Source: CAZUXY01 sp964624235 (GTDB lineage: Bacteria; Spirochaetota; UBA4802; UBA5368). From it: a stretch of 47,341 nucleotides of DNA. The position numbers were made by a program, and so were the translations under genes. The stretch covers positions 1 to 47,341 of the forward strand of contig CAZUXY010000038.1 of assembly GCA_964624235.1 (NCBI GenBank), read 5' to 3'. This document shows, piece after piece, positions 34,070 through 42,421 of the stretch; the stretch's first letter is position 1, and every line of letters begins with the position of its first letter. The notes below the pieces were generated by a model. The model did not search any database. It was not told where the DNA came from and saw nothing but the letters and a program-made list of their open reading frames with translations.

Positions 34070-35224
34070 TTATAAATATGGTTCCAGCACCTCTTGCAGA
34101 AGGGCATCCATTATAAGAATTCCCCTGGTAGTGAATCTAATACGCACACCATCGTCCCGCCCGATATTAACATACCCTTTCCCCTGGAGGGATTCAAAGG
34201 CCGCCATGATACCTTCCGGAATTGTGACGCCGAAAATATGTTCGTACTCTTCCCCTGAAACACCTTCCATCAACCGCATCCCGGTCATGAAGAATTCCGC
34301 GATCGCGCTTTTCCCCTCGCGCTCATCCTTGAACAACCGTATTGTACCGGTACTAATGTATTCATCGATGCCGCAGGTATTAATCAGGCGCTCCCCTCCT
34401 ACAAAGGAATGAGCACCGGGACCGAATCCCGCATAGGGCATAAACTTCCAGTACTTCATATTATGCCGTGAAATCCTGCCGGGCAGACAATAATTCGAGA
34501 TCTCATAATGTGTATATCCTATCCCGGTAAGTACTTCTTCTGCGGTCAGGTATGCTCTGCGCTGATCCTCCTGGAAATTTTCATACTCCCGGAAACGCGA
34601 TCCCAACGGCGTATTGTTTTCAATGCTCAGCAGATAGACTGATATATGTTCGGGCCTGTATAATGCTATCAATTGCAGTTCTTCACGCAGAGATTGTTCA
34701 GACTGCCCGGGGATGCCGATGATCAGGTCTATGCACCGAATAAAGCCTTCGGTGCTGAAAAACTCTTCCAGAAGCCGCCTGCCGAAAATACTCCCCGACC
34801 TGCCGATGAATGTCCTGTGGTCGAGATCCATCGATTGAACACCCAGCACGATCCTGTTTATGCCCGACGCGACAAACCGTCTGAGGCATTCCGTCGAAAC
34901 ATCTTCCGGATTGCATTCCAGCGTGATTTCACTGTCATGTTTCGAAAACCCGTACACAGAGTCGATGGTGTCGATGATGCGTTCAATTGAGATGGGGGTA
35001 ATGAGCGACGGCGTTCCGCCCCCGAAATACACTGTGTCCGCCTTATATCCGGCCAGGTCCTGTGAACGCTCTCGCAGTTCCCCGATGAGGCGGTTCTCAT
35101 AGCACGATAAGAGTCTGTTCCACTCATTATCCGGCATCCGTTCAACAGGTATCGAATAAAAACCGCAATAATCGCATTTTCTTCTGCAGAACGGAACGTG
35201 TATATATATGCCGAGTTCATTCAA
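34070..35224 (-). CDS. hemW: HemW-like radical SAM protein (coproporphyrinogen III oxidase-like)
   Basis: 384 aa. The radical-SAM cluster motif is CxxxCxxC in 'VPFCRRKCDYC' (Cys13, 17, 20). 'TVYFGGGTPSLI' is the SAM-binding GGGTP motif, 'EITLECNPEDV' and 'GIPGQSEQSL' follow, and 'SRHNMKYWKFMPYAGFGPGA' gives the HNxxYW motif used to define HemW, a heme chaperone. True oxygen-independent coproporphyrinogen oxidase (HemN) differs in the cluster motif. The C-terminal HemN_C domain is present ('EFFMTGMRLMEGVS'). Its start overlaps the end of the NagZ-like gene by eight bases. Confidence 0.9.
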   Translation of the reverse strand: MNELGIYIHVPFCRRKCDYCGFYSIPVERMPDNEWNRLLSCYENRLIGELRERSQDLAGYKADTVYFGGGTPSLITPISIERIIDTIDSVYGFSKHDSEITLECNPEDVSTECLRRFVASGINRIVLGVQSMDLDHRTFIGRSGSIFGRRLLEEFFSTEGFIRCIDLIIGIPGQSEQSLREELQLIALYRPEHISVYLLSIENNTPLGSRFREYENFQEDQRRAYLTAEEVLTGIGYTHYEISNYCLPGRISRHNMKYWKFMPYAGFGPGAHSFVGGERLINTCGIDEYISTGTIRLFKDEREGKSAIAEFFMTGMRLMEGVSGEEYEHIFGVTIPEGIMAAFESLQGKGYVNIGRDDGVRIRFTTRGILIMDALLQEVLEPYL

Positions 35225-36869
35225 CGCCGATAATTTCCTTATAATCCCTCCTGGGGGAGAATTCCCCCTTTATGCACTCGAGCAGCTGCCTTCGGGATTC
35301 CCTTGTGGATGAAAGACTGAAAAGCACCGACGGCCGGGGATCGGCGGTAAGCAGCGGATACGGATTCCCCGTCGAAACCGCTATTATCTCTACACCTTCC
35401 CTGCCGCAGATGCGCCGTAAGAAATCTAATTGTACTCCGGTGACGGTGTCTATATGGTAATAAACAAGGATTTTCTTGTTGCCCTTATGCCCCGAAATTT
35501 TTCGTATATCAGTCGGAGGCATACTGCAAATTTTCGCATTCTTATCGTTCAACACCTCAGCGGCCAGTTCCCTCATGCCGGGGTCTGCTGAAACCAGAAT
35601 CACCGACGAGTACACATCCCATGACCTGCGGTCGTTGAAGCGGCCCCTGCCGGAAAAACATACCGCGTTCCTGGAAACATGCCTGTTTATCGATTCAGCT
35701 TCTTCCAGAAGCTTGTGCGCTGAATCTCCGTAAGACGGATCGCAGATCTCAACACGATTCTCTCTTACGGTCATTATCCTGTACCGCAATTTGGCTTCCA
35801 GAATGCGTTTGACCGATCGATCTATCCGATCGCTGCTGATGGCGCCGTCACGAACCGCTTTCCTGAGCGCATCCATTATTAAAGTCACATTCTTTCCGTG
35901 CGTGCTCAACAGCACGATATCGCTTCCCGCGATTACCGTTTTGACGGCTGCCTCACCCAGGTCCATCCTTTTTGAAATCGCATCCATCTCCAGATCATCA
36001 CTGATAACTATCCCTTTGAATCCAATATCCCTCCTTAGAATGTCTGAAAGGAAAAAGGCCGAGTGCGTGGCCGGTTCGTCGTTGCCTAATACGGCGGGAT
36101 ATGCAATATGAGCGGTCATGATACAGGCAACTCCCGATTTTACCGCTTTTTTAAATGGCACCAGTTCAATACGCTCCAGTCTCTCACGCGTAAAAGGTAT
36201 CACCGGCAGTGTTTTATGGGAGTCCTTTGCGGTATCCCCGTGTCCGGGGAAGTGTTTTCCAACCGCAACACAAAAGGATTTCTGCAGTCCGCGTATGTAC
36301 TCCTTCCCCAGCAAAGCCACAATCGGTACCGACGCACCGAAAGATCTTGTGTTTATGACCGGATTACGCGCGTTATTGTTGACATCCAGTACGGGCGCAA
36401 GGTTCATATTTATACCCCACTCCCTCAGCTGTATGCCGAGTATCCTTCCCGCCTTATAGGTTCTCTCCCTGTCATTAACCACTCCGAAAGCCATGTTTCC
36501 CGGGAACTGCGTCACGCCTTCGGTTATCCTTTTGACCCTGCCACCCTCCTGATCTATCGCCGTAAACAGAGGAATGCCCGATGACTTCACCGAGAGCAGT
36601 TGCAGATCATTAATATACTGTCGCATCTCAGGGGCGTTTTTAATGTTGTAACCGAAAAGTATGATTCCGCCGGGCGAATGTTTCGTGATTAACCGAGAGG
36701 CCTTTTTTGAAATCCTGTTCCCGGGGATTCCGATCATAAGCATCTGCCCCAGCTTCATATCCAGACTCATGGATTTAAGCAGTTCGCCGGCCTGTTTATC
36801 CACGGATGGTTTACATGCGGACAACAGCATAAGTATACCTGATACGGATAGATTTATCAGTCGTTTCAC
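35217..36869 (-). CDS. NagZ-like beta-N-acetylhexosaminidase lipoprotein (GH3) with C-terminal extension
   Basis: 550 aa. The N-terminus 'MKRLINLSVSGILMLLSACKP' is a lipoprotein signal with lipobox LSAC, so it is likely anchored in a periplasm-facing membrane. The GH3 core (about 30-375) has 'TAIDQEGGRV', 'VGKHFPGHGDTAKDSHK' with the His/Asp acid-base pair of NagZ enzymes, and the nucleophile Asp in 'IVISDDLEMDAIS'. It would remove N-acetylglucosamine from muropeptides. Classical NagZ is cytoplasmic and about 340 aa; this has about 170 further residues resembling a second GH3 sandwich domain. The downstream hemW-like gene overlaps it. Confidence 0.9.
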   Translation of the reverse strand: MKRLINLSVSGILMLLSACKPSVDKQAGELLKSMSLDMKLGQMLMIGIPGNRISKKASRLITKHSPGGIILFGYNIKNAPEMRQYINDLQLLSVKSSGIPLFTAIDQEGGRVKRITEGVTQFPGNMAFGVVNDRERTYKAGRILGIQLREWGINMNLAPVLDVNNNARNPVINTRSFGASVPIVALLGKEYIRGLQKSFCVAVGKHFPGHGDTAKDSHKTLPVIPFTRERLERIELVPFKKAVKSGVACIMTAHIAYPAVLGNDEPATHSAFFLSDILRRDIGFKGIVISDDLEMDAISKRMDLGEAAVKTVIAGSDIVLLSTHGKNVTLIMDALRKAVRDGAISSDRIDRSVKRILEAKLRYRIMTVRENRVEICDPSYGDSAHKLLEEAESINRHVSRNAVCFSGRGRFNDRRSWDVYSSVILVSADPGMRELAAEVLNDKNAKICSMPPTDIRKISGHKGNKKILVYYHIDTVTGVQLDFLRRICGREGVEIIAVSTGNPYPLLTADPRPSVLFSLSSTRESRRQLLECIKGEFSPRRDYKEIIGVE

Positions 36870-37098
36870 TTCGGTGTCACACCCTATTGATATAATTGAA
36901 ATACCCGTTTCTTTTCATCAGTCAATACGCCATACTGTTCATCCCGCAATAATAATTTTGTTTACAGAATTACTTTTTATCGGATAATTGCGTGCGTTGT
37001 TCGTAACAAACTTCGACATGCGGAATACCGCATGAAAAGAGACAGTATCGTAGGGTAAATTCCCTGTGTTGGAATCCACACAGGGCTGGACGAATAGT
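36870..37098. other. Three tandem short palindromes in the divergent region before the RsbW-like gene
   Basis: In 36998-37010 TTGTT-CGT-AACAA; in 37017-37034 CATGCGG-AATA-CCGCATG; in 37062-37085 CCCTGTGT-eight bases-ACACAGGG. The last ends 13 bases before ATG 37099 and could fold in the transcript leader. For the opposite strand, TTGACT with a weak TATTTC at 16 bp could be the promoter of the GH3 gene. Confidence 0.5.
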
Positions 37099-37683
37099 AT
37101 GGATATGCACACCAGGAACATCCAGTTTCTTGACAGTTACAAAGCCGACACCGCCGTTGTTGCCGAGCTGATCACCAAACTGAGCGCCGACCTGGAAAGT
37201 ATCGGGTATCCCCGTATGGAAATTGACGAAATCGTTATCGCCGTGGATGAAGCTCTTACCAACGCGATACAGGACACCCTTCGAAAACAATTGAAAGCCG
37301 ACAAGGCCCTACGGTCCGCACAGCGCGAAATCACCGTCAGATACAGCATCAGCGAATCCTACTTCGATGCCACCATTATAGACCATGGAAGCGGTCTCGA
37401 TCTTCCGCGTTCTCTTCTGAAGATCCCTGATCCGTCATCCAATGATTACTTCAAACAGGTGCTGGATTATTCGGGACTGAAGAACGATCAACAGGCCAGG
37501 ATAATGCTTGACGGCAAAGAGGTTACCCTTAAGGGAATCGGTGCGGGCCTTAAAATTCTATCGACCTTCATGGACACCATTAGAATTGATTTTATCGATA
37601 AAAAGGCGATTGTATCCGATGCGGTGTCTGAAAATACGGAAGGGACCATACTGACCATCAGAAGAAAAAGGAGATATGAATGA
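37099..37683 (+). CDS. RsbW/SpoIIAB-like serine-kinase-type ATPase (HATPase_c)
   Basis: 194 aa from ATG 37099; a GTG 11 codons earlier, inside a hairpin, is open too, and neither has a strong ribosome site. GHKL ATP-binding boxes are visible: N box 'IVIAVDEALTNAIQDT', G1 'IIDHGSGLDLP' and G2 'LKGIGAGLKILSTFM'. It lacks HisKA. Such proteins phosphorylate anti-sigma antagonists or bind sigma factors in partner-switching systems. No STAS partner or sigma factor lies nearby. Its stop overlaps the ATG of the LOG-family gene by four bases. Confidence 0.85.
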   Translation: MDMHTRNIQFLDSYKADTAVVAELITKLSADLESIGYPRMEIDEIVIAVDEALTNAIQDTLRKQLKADKALRSAQREITVRYSISESYFDATIIDHGSGLDLPRSLLKIPDPSSNDYFKQVLDYSGLKNDQQARIMLDGKEVTLKGIGAGLKILSTFMDTIRIDFIDKKAIVSDAVSENTEGTILTIRRKRRYE

Positions 37684-38441
37684 CCCGTAAAAAGGCCCTC
37701 AAGGCATATAAGAACATCGATTTCCTCAACTCCCGTGAAGCCAGGATTTTACGTATACTCAGTGAATACATAGAACCGGAAAAAAGGTTCCGTGAGACCG
37801 GGATCAGGCATACCGTAGTGTTTTTCGGTTCGGCCAGGGTTTCCGAAAAAAACACGCGGAACGGTACCGCACGGTATTACCGGGCCGCAGAAGAATTCTC
37901 CTTCAGACTTGCGGTTCTGGGCAAGGAGATGGAAAAAGACGGAAAGGGATTCTATATATGCACCGGAGGCGGTCCGGGAATAATGGAAGCGGCAAATCGT
38001 GGTGCCCGCAGGGCGGATTCCCTTTCGATCGGTCTTAATATTTCATTACCTTTCGAGCAATATCCCAACAGGTATATTACACCGGCGATGAATTTCGAGT
38101 TTCATTATTTTTTCATGCGAAAACTCTGGTTCCTCTATCATGCAAAGGCCCTGGTGATATTTCCCGGGGGCTTCGGCACACTGGACGAACTGTTCGAGAC
38201 CTTAACGTTGATACAAACCGGTAAAATGGAAAAAAAACACATACCTGTATTGCTATTCGACAGGGGATACTGGGAATCACTGATTTGTTTCGACAAACTC
38301 GTCGAAAACAATTTCATATCACCGGAAGATCTGGAGCTTTTCCATTACTTTGAAAGCCCTGAAGAGGGTATTGAATATTTAAAACCGCGACTCGTGAAGA
38401 TTATCGACACGGTGAATCATGATTATTTCCATGTCCCCTGA
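37680..38441 (+). CDS. LOG-family protein (TIGR00730 type, possible nucleotide-5'-monophosphate phosphoribohydrolase)
   Basis: 253 aa. The nucleotide site is 'FYICTGGGPGIMEAANRGA' and 'LVIFPGGFGTLDELFETLT', the PGGxGTxxE motif of the LOG family once called lysine decarboxylase-like. Also typical are 'VVFFGSARV' and 'PFEQYPNRYITP'. Known members remove ribose 5'-phosphate from cytokinin nucleotides or AMP. The larger form with the extended N-terminus is common in bacteria. It is coupled by ATGA to the RsbW-like gene, which would be an unusual pairing. Confidence 0.9.
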   Translation: MTRKKALKAYKNIDFLNSREARILRILSEYIEPEKRFRETGIRHTVVFFGSARVSEKNTRNGTARYYRAAEEFSFRLAVLGKEMEKDGKGFYICTGGGPGIMEAANRGARRADSLSIGLNISLPFEQYPNRYITPAMNFEFHYFFMRKLWFLYHAKALVIFPGGFGTLDELFETLTLIQTGKMEKKHIPVLLFDRGYWESLICFDKLVENNFISPEDLELFHYFESPEEGIEYLKPRLVKIIDTVNHDYFHVP

Positions 38442-38603
38442 ACCGGTTACCGTATATTAACAGGGGGCCGGTATTCCGGTGCTAGATACGCCGTTTTCGC
38501 CGGGAACACTCCTCTGTATGAATTTCAGGGCAATGCATTTTCTGATTGAAATAATTCCATAATAATGCCAGTATTATTCATTCCAAAACGAAAAGAGGCG
38601 GCC

Positions 38604-39140
38604 ATGTTTCATAAAATTTCTGGCACCATAACGGCGATATTCCTGTTGCTGACAACTGCAGCCTTTACTGATTCCGCATTTACTACCTATAAAAATGAGG
38701 CCTATAACTATCAAATCAACCTGCCGTCATCATGGCACAATTCCGAGTTGAACCTGGAAAACAAGCATGTGTTGTATTGCGCTGCCGGTACACATGTTAA
38801 AATTAAAGTAAAGGCCCTCAAAACCGATGAGCAGGACCTGGACCGCATCGCGCAGACGAATGCCTGGAATATCAGAAACATCGATCCCAGGCTCAACGAA
38901 ATCATTGAAACCGGGAAGATAACAATTAAAAAAAACATATTCGGTAAACTGCTGGTGTGTGAATACCGTTCCCGCAACAATACCTACCTTCAGCGCACAC
39001 TGATAACCATAAACAAAGGGATCATATACGTTATTGAATGCATGGCGCCGGTCCAAAGCTTTTACCGTTATGAGTCGCTGTTCAACGGTTCTCTGGCGTC
39101 ATTTATTTACCTGTCCGGTGACGGCGGGGAGAAATCCTGA
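38604..39140 (+). CDS. Exported small protein, PsbP/DUF1795-like
   Basis: 178 aa from ATG 38604, with GAGG upstream; the frame is open 13 codons earlier. The signal peptide is 'MFHKISGTITAIFLLLTTA', with cleavage likely near 'FTDSAFT'. The mature part has the pattern 'YNYQINLPSSWH', a beta strand run and 'RTLITINKGIIYVIECMAP', which recalls the PsbP-like/DUF1795 fold of small periplasmic proteins. No catalytic motif. The stop lies within a 7-bp hairpin (39131-39148). Confidence 0.7.
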   Translation: MFHKISGTITAIFLLLTTAAFTDSAFTTYKNEAYNYQINLPSSWHNSELNLENKHVLYCAAGTHVKIKVKALKTDEQDLDRIAQTNAWNIRNIDPRLNEIIETGKITIKKNIFGKLLVCEYRSRNNTYLQRTLITINKGIIYVIECMAPVQSFYRYESLFNGSLASFIYLSGDGGEKS

Positions 39141-39208
39141 CGGATTTCTGAATATCCGGGGTAGACGCGAGTACAAGGTATGTTTCTGAATCATACTGAG
39201 GGAGTTTG

Positions 39209-39293
39209 TGCCCAAGGCCGGACTTGAACCGGCACGGACTTAAAGTCCAAGGGATTTTAAGTCCCTTGTGTCTACCAATTCCACCACTTGGGC
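39209..39293 (-). tRNA. tRNA-Leu (anticodon TAA)
   Basis: 85 bases including discriminator A73. Acceptor GCCCAAG pairs with CTTGGGC. The anticodon arm AGGGA-CTTAAAA-TCCCT gives anticodon UAA, and the class-II long variable arm GGACTTTAAGTCC is present, then the T arm with GTTCAAGTC. CCA is not encoded. It lies downstream of tRNA-Cys on the same strand but behind a terminator-like hairpin. Confidence 0.97.
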
Positions 39294-39300
39294 GTTAAGG

Positions 39301-39336
39301 AAAAAATAACACCGACGATGCCGCCTTTGCGGTGTT
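39301..39336 (-). terminator. Terminator between tRNA-Cys and tRNA-Leu
   Basis: On the minus strand AACACCG and CGGTGTT (39330-39336 and 39308-39314) form a stem, with an inner CCGC/GCGG pairing possible, followed by ATTTTTT. It would end transcripts started upstream of tRNA-Cys, so tRNA-Leu may need its own promoter or read-through. Confidence 0.6.
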
Positions 39337-39341
39337 TTATA

Positions 39342-39459
39342 AGGGAACCTCTAAATATTTCTTTTTTGATATTCCCTTGGGGGCACATATTATATTAAGG
39401 TGAAAATCAGAATTTTCAAAACTGGTATTTTAGAAAATTCCGATTGTTCGAGGTGCCCT
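39342..39459. repeat. 118-bp imperfect inverted-repeat element between two tRNA genes
   Basis: Outer arms AGGGAACCTC (39342-39351) and GAGGTGCCCT (39450-39459) match in 9 of 10 pairings. Inner exact arms GAATTTTC (39410-39417) and GAAAATTC (39433-39440) lie within, and AAGGGAA/TTCCCTT (39341-39347, 39372-39378) offers an alternative stem. Small size, terminal repeats and no coding content fit a MITE-like element or a stable non-coding RNA. No target duplication was confirmed. Confidence 0.45.
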
Positions 39460-39471
39460 GATTTAATTATG

Positions 39472-39544
39472 AGGCGCCGAGCGGATTCGAACCGCTGAAT
39501 AAAGGTTTTGCAGACCTCTCCCTTAGCCACTTGGGTACGGCGCC
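39472..39544 (-). tRNA. tRNA-Cys (anticodon GCA)
   Basis: 73 bases including discriminator U73, as expected for tRNA-Cys. Acceptor GGCGCCG pairs with CGGCGCC. The anticodon arm GAGGT-CTGCAAA-ACCTT gives GCA with one G-U pair, and the T arm contains GTTCGAATC. CCA is not encoded. Confidence 0.97.
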
Positions 39545-39587
39545 ATGTAATGAGAGAGAATGCACTCCCTCACCCGGTTTCGCATCA

Positions 39588-39616
39588 TCTTTAGTTACGA
39601 TGAGTTTTTATGTCAA
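39588..39616 (-). promoter_or_regulatory. Promoter for tRNA-Cys
   Basis: On the minus strand TTGACA (39616-39611), a 17-bp spacer and TAAAGA (39593-39588). The transcript would start near 39581, about 37 bases before the mature tRNA 5' end. Confidence 0.6.
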
Positions 39617-39996
39617 TTCTAAAAAACCGTTATTGCATATAAAATATTAAAATTCATCACCTCTATGTTATTTTAACCGTTACACCGCGCATTCAAACAG
39701 CCTGATAGTATAATCAGTTTTACTTTTTCAGTGTTCTTTTAAATATTAAATTGTTCATCATACACTCCTTTTGCTCCACCCGGTATCTACCTGTTAGTTT
39801 TTAGTGGTCATTATGGATTATTGATGATATTCAACAAAATAACAAAATAAGCGATTTCTTTAGATATCAACATTTATAAATATTGACATTTTCGATTTAA
39901 GTTTCAAAATTGGCTCAAAGATTCTTGCAAGGATGAGGGAGTTTTATGTAGTTAAATTATAATAACCAAAAATATAATACATAAAAGGAGGTTTTT
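39617..39996. other. 380-bp AT-rich region upstream of the beta-oxidation operon
   Basis: It must hold the operon promoter. Candidates are TTGACA at 39883-39888 with a weak CAAAAT at 39905, and a TATAAT at 39958-39963 lacking a -35. AAAGGAGG precedes the first gene. No known fatty-acid regulator site is clearly visible and no small gene was found. Confidence 0.35.
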
Positions 39997-42390
39997 ATGG
40001 TGAGAAGGATCGATAAAGCAGCCGTAATAGGCTCAGGCATAATGGGCGGAGGGATTGCTGCTTTACTGGCCGATTCTGGGGTTCAAACGTATCTCCTCGA
40101 TATTGTACCATTCGATTTAAAAGATGAGGAAAAAAATAATCCGGCTGCCAGAAACCGCATAGTGCAGACCGGTTTTGAAAACCTCAAGAAAGCAAGGCCG
40201 GCCGCCTTCATGGACATGAACAACGCCTCAAGAATCACACTGGGCAACCTCGCAGATGATTTCAATAAGCTGAAAGAATGCGATCTTATTATTGAAGTCG
40301 TTGTAGAGAATCTGAAAGTTAAACAGGAATTGTTTGCCCGCATTGAGAAAGTTCGTAAACCTACCGCAATAGTCACAACCAATACCTCTGGCCTTCCCCT
40401 CAAAGAAATATCCAAGGGTCTGAGCAAGGAATTCAAAAACAACTTCATGGGCACCCATTTTTTCAATCCGGTGCGGTATATGCACCTGCTTGAGCTCATC
40501 GTCAGCAATGATACTAAAAAGGAAGTCAGTGAGTTCATGGCGGATTTCGGTGAGAGAAGACTGGGTAAAGGAATCGTATGGGCCAAAGATACGCCTAACT
40601 TTGTCGGCAATCGAATCGGGGTATATTCAATTGTAGATATACTGCCCACGATGAAAGAGATGAATATGTCGATCGCCGAAGTCGACGCGGTATTCGGTCC
40701 TGCCATGGGCAGGCCTAAAACCGCCGTGTTCAAACTGTCCGACATGGTCGGACTGGACACGATTCATCACCTGGCCGCAAACTCATACGATCTGCTTAAA
40801 AAAGACGAACGCAGGGAGGCGTACAAACTGCCCGGCTGGTTCGATAAGATGATCGAGAAAAAGTGGTTCGGTGACAAGACGAAACAGGGTTTCTATAAAA
40901 AGGAACGTACCCCTGACGGGAAAAGAATGACACTGGTACTCGATCTCGATAAGCTGGAATACTCCGAGGCCCCCAAGCCTACTTTCGACAGTGTCGAGGC
41001 CGCAAAAAAGGCCAAAACCGCGGCTGAAAAAATCAAAACTGTGGTGTGGGGAAAGGATAAAGCCGCTAAATTCGCGTGGAAGGTCACCGCATCAGGAAGC
41101 ATTTATGCCGCTAACCGTATTCCTGAAATAGCCGACAATATCACCGAGATCGACAACGCGATGGTCTGGGGATACAACAATGAACTCGGCCCCTTTCAGA
41201 CCTGGGACGCCATAGGAGTTAAAAAATCCGTCGAAAGAATGGAAAAAGAAGGGATGAAGGTCCCCGCGAGCGTTAAGAAGATGCTTAAATCGGGAGCCAC
41301 CTCCTTCTATAAGATTGAAAAGGGCAAAGAGTACTATTATGACCTGGTTAAAGGCGGATACAAAGAGATTAAACGCAGCGCGTCCGCCATTCTCCTGAAG
41401 AACAGCAAAACGGTTAAGCAGAATCCTTCGACGTCACTTATCGACATAGGCGACGGCGTATTCTGCTTCGAGTTCCATACCAAAATGAACGCAATCAACT
41501 TCGAGATGATAGCGGCCACCCACGAAGCCATCGAATATGTCGGCAAAAACGGTATCGGTCTTGTTATAGGCAACCAGGCCGGCGGAATGCCCGGAGCCTT
41601 TTCAGCCGGCGGTGACCTCGCGTTCATGGGAGCAGCCGCCAAGGCAGGCAAGTTCCAGGAAATCAGCGACGGTATAGCCAAACTTCACGATGCGATGCAG
41701 GGTCTGCGATATTCCAATTTTCCCGTAGTGGCGGCGCCTTACGGCATGACCCTTGGAGGAGGATGTGAATACTGCCTGGCATCAGACCGTATCCTGGCCC
41801 ACGCCGAAACCTATATCGGTCTTGTGGAAATAGGGGCCGGTCTTCTGCCGGGAGGACTCGGCATGCTGAACCTTTGGCGTAAAGTGCTAAGCGGCATGTC
41901 CCCGAACGTAAAGATCACCGACCTTTCCGGTCTGTTTATTCCGGTATTCATGCAGGTCGCCCAGGCCCAGGTCGCGATGGGTGCTTTCGATGCCCGCAAG
42001 AAAGGTGTACTGGGACTGAAGGACAGGATCATTTTCAACAGGGATCTGCAGATAGGCGAAGCCAAAACAGAAGTGCTGAGGATGGTGGAAGACGGTTATA
42101 CACCCCCGATGAGAGAACCGGTTCTGGTCGCCGGTCGTGAAGTACAGGGGATGGTGGAAGCCGAACTGCTGAACATGAAAAGCGGGATGTTTATTACTCC
42201 TCATATGGAATTCATCGCGAAAAAGATCGCTTATGTCATGTCCGGCGGTGACGTGATAGGCGGTAGCAGAATTCCGGAAGAGCAGTGGATGAAGCAGGAA
42301 AGGGAAGCTTTTACCGATCTCTGGAGGACCGAGAACACCCAGAAGATGGCCGACCATATTCTTGCTACCGGCAAGCCGTTAATGATTTAA
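39997..42390 (+). CDS. fadN: 3-hydroxyacyl-CoA dehydrogenase / enoyl-CoA hydratase fusion (FadN type)
   Basis: 797 aa. The NAD+-binding dehydrogenase comes first: 'AVIGSGIMGGGIAALLADSG', 'NTSGLPLKEIS', 'GTHFFNPVRYMHLLELI' with the catalytic His-Glu pair, and the helical C-domain around 200-400 with 'NFVGNRIGVY'. The crotonase domain lies at about 475-680 with 'AGGDLAFMG' (oxyanion hole), 'MTLGGGCEYCLAS' and 'GLVEIGAGLLPGGLG' (the two catalytic glutamates). This dehydrogenase-first order is that of Bacillus FadN, the reverse of E. coli FadB. It performs hydration and oxidation in beta-oxidation. AAAGGAGG precedes ATG 39997. Confidence 0.94.
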   Translation: MVRRIDKAAVIGSGIMGGGIAALLADSGVQTYLLDIVPFDLKDEEKNNPAARNRIVQTGFENLKKARPAAFMDMNNASRITLGNLADDFNKLKECDLIIEVVVENLKVKQELFARIEKVRKPTAIVTTNTSGLPLKEISKGLSKEFKNNFMGTHFFNPVRYMHLLELIVSNDTKKEVSEFMADFGERRLGKGIVWAKDTPNFVGNRIGVYSIVDILPTMKEMNMSIAEVDAVFGPAMGRPKTAVFKLSDMVGLDTIHHLAANSYDLLKKDERREAYKLPGWFDKMIEKKWFGDKTKQGFYKKERTPDGKRMTLVLDLDKLEYSEAPKPTFDSVEAAKKAKTAAEKIKTVVWGKDKAAKFAWKVTASGSIYAANRIPEIADNITEIDNAMVWGYNNELGPFQTWDAIGVKKSVERMEKEGMKVPASVKKMLKSGATSFYKIEKGKEYYYDLVKGGYKEIKRSASAILLKNSKTVKQNPSTSLIDIGDGVFCFEFHTKMNAINFEMIAATHEAIEYVGKNGIGLVIGNQAGGMPGAFSAGGDLAFMGAAAKAGKFQEISDGIAKLHDAMQGLRYSNFPVVAAPYGMTLGGGCEYCLASDRILAHAETYIGLVEIGAGLLPGGLGMLNLWRKVLSGMSPNVKITDLSGLFIPVFMQVAQAQVAMGAFDARKKGVLGLKDRIIFNRDLQIGEAKTEVLRMVEDGYTPPMREPVLVAGREVQGMVEAELLNMKSGMFITPHMEFIAKKIAYVMSGGDVIGGSRIPEEQWMKQEREAFTDLWRTENTQKMADHILATGKPLMI

Positions 42391-42421
42391 CATTGCAGGA
42401 CAATAAGAGGAGGAAAACTAT

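Noticed and set aside
39131..39148. GAAATCC/GGATTTC hairpin as a terminator
   Set aside because: The stem overlaps the stop codon of the exported protein gene and neither strand has a T-run after it.
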